Of a stretch of DNA of 64,000 nucleotides, positions 59,701-64,000 are shown one piece after another (positions within the stretch are counted from its first letter, which is position 1; each line of letters opens with the position of its first letter). The stretch lies in contig NC_088303.1 of assembly GCF_032854445.1 (NCBI RefSeq), positions 11,289,501 through 11,353,500 of the forward strand. The letters are read 5' to 3'. The position numbers were made by a program, and so were the translations under genes. The stretch comes from Liolophura sinensis. Taxonomy: Eukaryota; Mollusca; Polyplacophora; Chitonida; Chitonidae. Below the pieces are notes generated by a model. It did no database searches. It was not told where the DNA came from and worked only from the letters and a program-made list of their open reading frames with translations.

Positions 59701-62700
59701 TGTTTCAGTGTTACATTTCAGTTTCTATATTGTTTGTCACACCATTTTGTTCCTCACTGTTGTGTTGTTCAGCATTCAAAAAACTGCACCTTTTCATTAT
59801 TTCTGTTCATAGATGTGTAAATAATTGAAATAAATGCCAAACAAATTAAACAATAAACTGTTAGTGGGGATCATGGGGATCAAGTGTATATATAACGTCT
59901 GAATAAATTTTTTTATATATTTTTTCAAGAGTTCTTATCAAGATTTATAAAAATTCTGATTCATGGAACTTTTCCAGTGCAATGCATATTTATGGTTGTT
60001 TTAAATGGACGCATGTTGAAATAATGATGGAAACCCTTAATTTTAGACAGGTTAAAACATTATTTCACTATATTTATTGACAGCAGGTGGATGAATGGAA
60101 GTGGGTTAAGTTTTACCTAATTCCATCCCAGTACTTATATTATTAACCTGTCTGGATTACCTATCATGTCTTTATTTCGTTGTTGTAACATCAGCCAAGC
60201 ATTAGATTTTGTTATTACGTCAGGTATATTAACCACAGTACCCCCTGTGGTTCCCTCCTATGTACACATGGTGTCCCCTGTATTTGAAAGTGAGTTTTAC
60301 TCTTTACCATGTTCAATATGCAACTGTATTGTGGGTCAGTAACAAGATGTGGACTGTGTTGTAGTTTAAGTACATGTACATGGTGTGAGCTGCACATGAT
60401 ATGAATGGCATTGCAACACACAGCTGATCTCTTTTTTCAGTACATGTATTTTCTGTGGAGAGAGAAATGATGGTTTCACGGAGGAAGGACTGGACGTCCA
60501 CTACTGGAAAAGCTGTCCTATGCTGAAGAGATGTGCCAACTGCAAACAGGTGTGTGTGTAATGAAAGTGCTCATTTATGTCTGAGATTTCTCATGTATAA
60601 ATGGAAACATATTCATCTTCCAAAAGCAGCTTGATGAAAGTAAATATAGTATTCTTTTGTGTTTTTGACAAATGAACACAGAAAAATTCAACTTTACCTT
60701 GAACAAATGGTTAGATTACAGTGAATTGTCTTCCAACTGAACTGGTCTGCTTCAGTAGGCGGTAGATCCGGGTCAGTCCTGGGTAGGGTCTCACCTATGA
60801 CCTGAAAAGAGGAAGTTGTGACTTCCTCGCTTGGCGTTCGGCATTTGAGGGGATAGTGCAATGACTGGTTGACCTGTATCAGTATTATGGCTCAAGCGGG
60901 GCGGCTTACTTGCCTTCGTTAAGGTGTCTCATTGAAGTAGCACCATCCTGCAACAAAGAGCCACATTACATATACTCTAAGGATTCCTTTTTCGTCTTAT
61001 GAAAAATTGTTAAGTACGACATTAAACCCCAAGCACTTTCTCGCTGTAACTGAACTGAACTGAATAATATTTGTAGTCCTTTAAGAATTTTAGCTGCGAC
61101 TAAGCAGCTCTATAAATGGGTGTTTTTGTCCGGTGGAGGAATTTTTTGACATCAGAAAATAAGATAGTCCTCATACCTGTTAACATGGGCAGTCATACCA
61201 AAGTGGTCATGCCTAAGACTTTAAAAATGGGACTTGTTAATGCCTTGCTTGGCTCTCAGCACTGAGATGTTAAAGCAAGGAAACCGAACTGGTTGGCTCA
61301 GTGTCACTATAATGGGACTGAGTGGGGTGTCTGTCTGGTGTCTTCAGCATAATGCTTTCAAGGCAGCAGCGTTTTTGATTTGTGACGAGCTCAACCTCCA
61401 ACAAGAAGACACAGTATATGTACACACACCTAATGACTCCTCGTCATCATATGAAATATTGTTGAGTACGATGTAAAACCCCAAGCATACATACATGCAC
61501 ATACATACTTACATACATATTTGCAAGGGCCATGAGTGCTTGTTGAGCTGTTGGTGGTAAACTAGTGAATGGTGTGTGATTATGCAGGTTGTAGAGATTG
61601 CTGGCTACACAGACCACCTTCTCCAGGAGTGTGATGCTAAGAAAAACTTTGTGCGAGACCCCAGGTGCTCGGAGGCTGTCCCCAAGTCAGAGTATGACCA
61701 ACATGTGGCAGACAAGAGCTGCAATGGTTAGTCTAACATTCTGATTTTACATTTCAAAATAATTACATTGATCAATTCTATTTTTTAGTCTAATTGAGAT
61801 AATCTTCAAAACTACTTGACTAAGTATTACTATGTGGAATGGAAAGCCATTCCCACAGTCAGAATAGTTTGCCCTAATACACTAAAGTCACAACTGGAAA
61901 AAGAGAAGTACTGTATATGTTATAGTTTGGGGTTTCAATGAGTTACTTCATTATACACATTTCGTCAGTTATATTAGGTAGATCGCAGCATTGTTTATGT
62001 GTTGACACAGTGATATATTATCCACTTGTGATGTTATAATGAGCCATAGGTGTGATACCTAGTCAGCGATATTCTGTCTATTCAGCGATGTTCTGTCTAG
62101 TCAGTGATGTTCTGTCTAGTCAGCTTTGTTGTGTTTAGTCAGTGATGTTGTGTCTAGTCAGCAATGTTGTGTCTAGTCAGCGATGTTGTGTCTAGTCAGT
62201 GATGTTCTGTCTATTCAGCGATGTTCTGTCTAGTCAGTGACGTGTCTAGTCAGTGATGTTCTGTCTAGTCAGCTTTGTTGTGTCTAGTCAGCGATGTTGT
62301 GTCTAGTCAGCGATGTTCTGTCTAGTCAGTGATGTTGTGTTTAGTCAGCGATGTTGTGTCTAGTCAGTGATGTTGTGTCTAGTCAGCGATGTTCTGACTA
62401 GTCAGTGATGTTCTGTCTAGTCAGCGATGTTGTGTCTAGTCAGTGGTGTTTTGTCTAGTCAGCGATGTTCTGTCTAGTCAGTGATGTTCTGTCTAGTCAG
62501 TGGTGTTCTGTGTAGGCAGTGGTGTTCTGTCTAGTCAGTGATGTTCTGTCTAGTCAGTGTTGCTCTATCCAGTCTGGCTTGCATTTCCAGCTACCAAACC
62601 CAACACGAACCACTGTCCCTTGTGTCATGAGAACATTCCTGCTGGTGAGGAGGGCTGGAAGGTTCACCTGATGGAGAAGGATGGCTGTAAACAAAACCCT

Positions 62701-63370
62701 CGCAGACTGCTCGCACTGAACAAACCAGTTCAAGGTGAGGCCAGCAACCGTGTTTCCTGGAAATGTTGAGCTTAATCCTACACCTTTTTTTTTGTTTTTT
62801 TTTTGTTCTGCATGGAATCGCCGTTGGATGAAGCAATGAAGTATTAAAACTTGAATGGCTGTGGAAGTACGTGTAAATCAAATGTAAATCATGTTTATGG
62901 ACATACTATACATGGATTAATGTCCTTTATGGGATATTTTTAATACATTAATAGGGCTAGAATAAATCACTTACTCAGGGCACACACCTTACACTATAAC
63001 ATAGCATGCTAAATACATATACATGTATGTATTAAATTGGTAAGTTTCTTGTGAATAGTACATTACAGCTCATTTTGGGATATTAGAAATCGGAGATACA
63101 TATGTGAAGAAATTGTTGCCGTGTTTCCTGATCTGATAATGTGTAATATGAAAGTTGTTTTAATAGGCCTGAAATGGTGCTGTTGTGGTGTTTAACTGTG
63201 GAGTATTCGTGTAAAATAAATGAACGAATGAATTAAGCTGTCAGATTAATGATGGGTATTGTTGGCTGTTTACAGGTAAATCAGGCGCAGCAGGAGCGAC
63301 CAAACCAAAGGGGCGATCAGGAATTCCCAAACCCTCGGCCCTGGGTAAGGGCAAGTCAGGGGGCAGATAA
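40338..63370 (+). CDS. CEP104: Centrosomal protein of 104 kDa (CEP104), 27 coding exons, 914 aa
   Basis: Coding exons: 40372-40484, 40817-40908, 41135-41216, 41595-41733, 42068-42133, 42903-42964, 43319-43428, 43750-43805, 44095-44241, 44886-45031, 45916-45996, 46681-46760, 47467-47558, 47969-48136, 50410-50471, 50783-50855, 51287-51352, 52152-52273, 52656-52890, 54021-54116, 56993-57040, 58309-58412, 59043-59060, 60441-60549, 61588-61726, 62591-62734, 63276-63370. All junctions are GT-AG and phases close exactly to 2745 nt. The start MPQKVALKVV is the frame continuing into the conserved text; an ATG 11 nt earlier is out of frame. Human CEP104 (925 aa, as I recall it) aligns throughout, e.g. 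YVSLSDNEKTG, DDLAFDMYQDPEV, SSAID, YLPPDD, CIFCGE. Known role of the family: microtubule plus-end/ciliary tip protein that binds tubulin through a TOG domain, EB proteins through SxIP, and CP110/CEP97, NEK1 and CSPP1; human mutations cause Joubert syndrome. No AATAAA follows the stop in this window. Confidence 0.96.
40372..42133 (+). CDS. CEP104: CEP104 exons c1-c5: N-terminal jelly-roll-like domain (residues 1-164)
   Basis: Five exons encode a β-rich domain. Conserved signatures are GWQSTRFCLYPQ (33-44), RKIQILSHQF, KIEFYVGD, RLGYVSLSDNEKTGF, ARELKSVHVDAVG and NKYNLYNQVGIVAVNVIGDP. In the family this domain resembles galactose-binding/jelly-roll modules. c1 begins with a 34-nt 5' UTR (40338-40371). 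c4 ends in phase 0 after YNQ. Confidence 0.93.
42903..44241 (+). CDS. CEP104: CEP104 exons c6-c9: linker and first coiled coil (residues 165-289)
   Basis: After the linker (LEGSYSRPDYINPLDDLAFD) come two charged helices. One is around IIKKLDRKKQEAVLQERYDY (210-229), and the other runs from VGEKLGKMEIEKRQAVENED into YDKAKLKKVQMDEYRLQAYQ. The repeated 'ERYDYAK / EDYDKAK' pattern is the UVR-like pair seen in CEP104 homologues. Internal exon c8 is only 56 nt. Confidence 0.92.
44886..47558 (+). CDS. CEP104: CEP104 exons c10-c13: proline-rich linker (residues 290-422)
   Basis: Low-complexity text: SRHPKPVDFDSPRQPTPPRL, YDDRPLPALKNKDSL, ISPPPPKPPPEERK, then an acidic run VVESEPEPEVVAHPEPDTDD. It rejoins the conserved family text at EPEPMSEKDLRDASSAIDVF just before the TOG domain. 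Sequence and length are poorly conserved relative to human. Intron c12-c13 carries imperfect repeats that resemble the end of exon c12. Confidence 0.9.
46787..46845 (+). mobile_element. SINE tail fragment in intron c12-c13
   Basis: CGTCATATTACTGAAAATTG, TTGAGTATGATGTAAAACCC and TGAGCATTCATTC match the common SINE B/C tail. It starts only ~27 bp after the splice donor. Confidence 0.65.
46838..47225. repeat. Imperfect intronic repeats (5 units)
   Basis: ACCAAACAAGAAGCTAAATT followed by CTCCTTACATTAAGACAAGA and GCACAGAAGGTAAAATG recurs about five times, 60-100 bp apart. The last segment echoes the end of exon c12 plus its donor (GAGCACAGCAG|GTAAAC). Confidence 0.75.
47969..52890 (+). CDS. CEP104: CEP104 exons c14-c19: TOG (HEAT-repeat) domain (residues 423-664)
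   Basis: Helical repeats begin at VSKAYSKVWSFREDALLALY and continue through AAFRAAIFLIKRAIDDKVFA, VYKAALKLERMLLTEYVGVH, DVMYAVEKTLVNLLHKSSDM, EAAKDFILEISKYKEVKV-type text (the final V is intronic; exon ends at VK), LALSRTEIVEHLYEEHGLQD and SIMRFSVQALQHNSGEVREA. It closes with DYLPPDDEKTRKNTLYRML. In homologues this region binds tubulin. The acceptor of c14 (TTATAAAG) is the weakest in the gene but keeps the frame. Confidence 0.93.
48637..49165. repeat. Unclassified dispersed-type repeat in intron c14-c15
   Basis: It begins TATGCCCAAGCCATTAGGCG and contains GTCTGTCCGCCCGTAATCG. A ~190-bp segment (CATGGTTGATACAGTAACCA, AGATAGATATG, GGCCTATAACTCCAGC) is repeated from ~48957 with changes (CATGGTTACCAGATTG, GGGCTATAACTCCAACAG). 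I recognise the style as a widespread invertebrate repeat but cannot name it. Confidence 0.55.
49353..50286. mobile_element. TA-flanked ~930-bp MITE in intron c14-c15
   Basis: The left end TA|CAGTAGACTCTCT and right end AGAGAGTACACTG|TA form ~14-bp inverted repeats with TA on both sides, as in pogo/Tigger-type Tc1/mariner elements. Related words (TTTAGACAAGATG; TTTTGACAAGATG) sit near both ends. No transposase frame. Confidence 0.6.
51624..51910 (+). mobile_element. SINE family A, full length, in intron c17-c18, with TSD
   Basis: ATATTTTTTGAA (51624-51635) and ATATTTGTTGAA (51899-51910) flank a SINE with head TGTGGCTCAATTGGTTAGCA, body and tail GACTACGGCGTAAAACACC. It has the same orientation as the gene. 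A shorter tail echo (AAGTACGAAACCCCAATCAA) follows at 51997-52020. Confidence 0.92.
53742..53777. repeat. (AT)n microsatellite in intron c19-c20
   Basis: An uninterrupted TA repeat of about 17 units, followed by a T-run. Confidence 0.9.
54021..58412 (+). CDS. CEP104: CEP104 exons c20-c22: second charged helix and linker (residues 665-747)
   Basis: KSKAEIEAKKQAEIEELQIQ through LQKLKDMASGKA is a clear heptad-like coiled coil. The next exon is only 48 nt and nearly all charged (EDMLKEDKKKKEK), and c22 supplies a Ser/Lys-rich linker ending DDDTSTIFNID. This corresponds to the variable linker before the zinc fingers in the human protein. Confidence 0.88.
54117..56992. other. CEP104 intron c20-c21
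   Basis: The longest internal intron. Apart from the MITE cluster at 55231 it holds no recognised element. An exon-like stretch at 54627-54690 has a splice-like CGTAG before it, but it is out of phase with exon c20. Confidence 0.5.
55231..55625. mobile_element. Nested hairpin MITE in intron c20-c21
   Basis: TCATTTAGAAAGTGGATTAA plus GTAAC (55519-55543) is mirrored by GTTACTTAATCCACTTTCTA (55590-55609), a ~30-bp inverted repeat with a ~50-bp centre. A third copy of the same end (TAGAAAGTGGCTTAAGTAAC) starts near 55238, so a larger element may contain or abut the small one. Confidence 0.7.
59043..59060 (+). CDS. CEP104: CEP104 exon c23: 18-nt in-frame microexon
   Basis: Between TTTCATGCAG and a perfect GTAAGT donor lie 18 nt that add N-S-E-S-S-E-N-like residues and preserve phase 2 at both ends. 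The acceptor is a tandem GCAGCAG, so 18-nt or 15-nt versions are possible, and skipping also keeps the frame. Serine/acidic content suits a regulated linker. Not verified by transcripts. Confidence 0.65.
60441..62734 (+). CDS. CEP104: CEP104 exons c24-c26: zinc-finger array (residues 753-884)
   Basis: Finger 1: C755, C758, H773, C778 (CIFCGE ... HYWKSC). Finger 2: C784, C787, H799, C804. Finger 3: only C816, H828 and C834 are visible; the first CxxC cysteine is D813. Finger 4: C844, C847, H861, C868 (CPLCHE ... HLMEKDGC). In human CEP104 this array contacts CP110. A 19-bp minisatellite fills the intron before c26. Confidence 0.93.
60750..61045 (+). mobile_element. SINE family B, in intron c24-c25
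   Basis: It lacks most of the tRNA-like head but has GTAGATCCGGGTCAGTCCTG, CTTCCTCGCTTGGCGTTCGG, CTTACTTGCCTTCGTTAAGG and the tail TTAAGTACGACATTAAACCC, CAAGCACTTTC. Confidence 0.85.
61215..61485 (+). mobile_element. SINE-like family C, in intron c24-c25
   Basis: CTTGCTTGGCTCTCAGCA, GGTGTCTTCAGCATAATGC, CAACAAGAAGACACAGTAT and the tail TTGAGTACGATGTAAAACCC, CAAGCATACATACATG. Same organisation as 30385-30620. It shares the tail, but not the centre, with families A and B. Confidence 0.75.
62059..62576. repeat. 19-bp minisatellite in intron c25-c26
   Basis: About 27 units of GATGTTSTGTCTAGTCAGY (19 bp), with point variants alternating GTTCTG/GTTGTG. The array stops about 15 bp before the acceptor of exon c26 (62591), so it includes the likely branch-point region. 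Confidence 0.93.
63276..63370 (+). CDS. CEP104: CEP104 exon c27: basic tail with SGIP EB-binding motif
   Basis: The last 31 residues are Gly/Lys/Ser-rich and contain RSGIPKPS. S898-G-I-P901 fits the SxIP consensus through which CEP104 binds EB1-type plus-end proteins (SKIP in human, from memory). TAA stop at 63368-63370. Confidence 0.93.
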
Positions 63371-64000
63371 TACTCTACTGTAGTTCTCAACCCATGAGAT
63401 AACTGCTTAACCGGAGCTACAGTAAAGGGCCTTAACTCCTCTTAACAACCATGACTGTCGCATCAGTAGAGCTACTAGATGTACACCTCAAAGTTGTTTC
63501 TTTGCTGTTTGACTGGTGGATCAAGATGGTCTTGTACGTGTACTTAGTGACCAGCATATGTAATATGAACTTGTTGGAGGGTGATTCCTATTGACACTGC
63601 TCTAATTTTGGTGTCAGTTTGGCTGAACCTTTGTTATTACTACATGCAGTATTTCCATGTCACAAAGGAATTTGAAAGAATTCAGATTACTTCACCTCAA
63701 CTTCAGTCATGTTGCAAGTATCCAATGGATCCTTCTTGTGTGAGTGTGAGCAGAATGATTGGTAATTATGCAGAAGGAACTTTGCAGAAATATTTGAAGA
63801 GTGAAAAAGGTTTCTTATCATGCTTGATGGAGGATTAATACAAAGTCTTTCTTATGGTCAACATGGTAAATTGATGTCGGTCAGGCCATCAGGCAAAGCC
63901 AATGTTAGATTCAACCTACTGACTAAGTTAACACTTTTTTCCCTACTCTGGATCAAATTTTGTAACTGGTAATCAGTAACACATGCAGTTTATAGAGACC
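63371..64000 (+). other. CEP104: CEP104 3' UTR, incomplete
   Basis: No splice sites or AATAAA/ATTAAA hexamer were found before the window ends, so the 3' UTR probably continues beyond it. An 85-codon open stretch (63581-63838) has no domain features. Confidence 0.5.

Noticed and set aside
62059-62576. CRISPR-like array
   Set aside because: Direct 19-bp tandem repeats without spacers, inside an intron.

Overview
This window is animal nuclear DNA. One gene runs over about 26 kb in 27 small coding exons with GT-AG introns, two receptor genes are intronless, and the spacers are packed with tRNA-derived SINEs, foldback/MITE DNA transposons and minisatellites. The SINEs end in a core reading GAGTACGGCGTAAAACACC, followed by an (AAAT)n-like tail. 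I associate this tail from memory with lophotrochozoan, probably mollusc, genomes; that taxonomic reading is inference.

Layout. 1-5700 is gene-free: a degenerate ~29-bp satellite (410-1850), two small TA-flanked MITEs of one family (3487-4030, 4551-4759) and a ~36-bp minisatellite (5085-5690). The minisatellite touches the 3' end of the first gene, an intronless class A GPCR on the minus strand (5736-6728). From 6.7 to 17.9 kb there are only repeats: many copies of SINE family A, a ~600-bp MITE and a ~875-bp foldback element. A second intronless GPCR, clearly a paralogue of the first, lies at 17951-18916 on the minus strand, with a second foldback copy on its other side. From 19 to 36.7 kb there is again no convincing gene. 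This stretch holds three SINE groups with different bodies but a common tail, dispersed copies of an AT-rich palindromic motif, a 29-bp minisatellite, a third foldback copy carrying three SINEs, and an odd pair of long hairpins (26018-26452) whose arms are unrelated but whose loops are homologous.

From about 36.8 kb to the end the plus strand is CEP104, the ciliary-tip and centriolar microtubule protein. I could join 27 coding exons (40372-63370) with every phase compatible into a 914-residue product. It has an N-terminal jelly-roll-like domain, a coiled coil, a proline-rich linker, a TOG-type HEAT domain, a second charged helix, a zinc-finger array and a C-terminal SGIP (SxIP-type) EB-binding motif. 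An in-frame 18-nt microexon with a tandem NAG acceptor and a third zinc finger lacking its first cysteine are the notable details. Its introns carry SINEs, MITEs, a foldback and a 19-bp minisatellite that abuts a splice acceptor.

The three genes do not form a functional unit. The two GPCRs are local paralogues, possibly sensory or peptide receptors, and CEP104 is an unrelated housekeeping cilium gene. The strongest candidate for something undescribed is the twin-hairpin locus.
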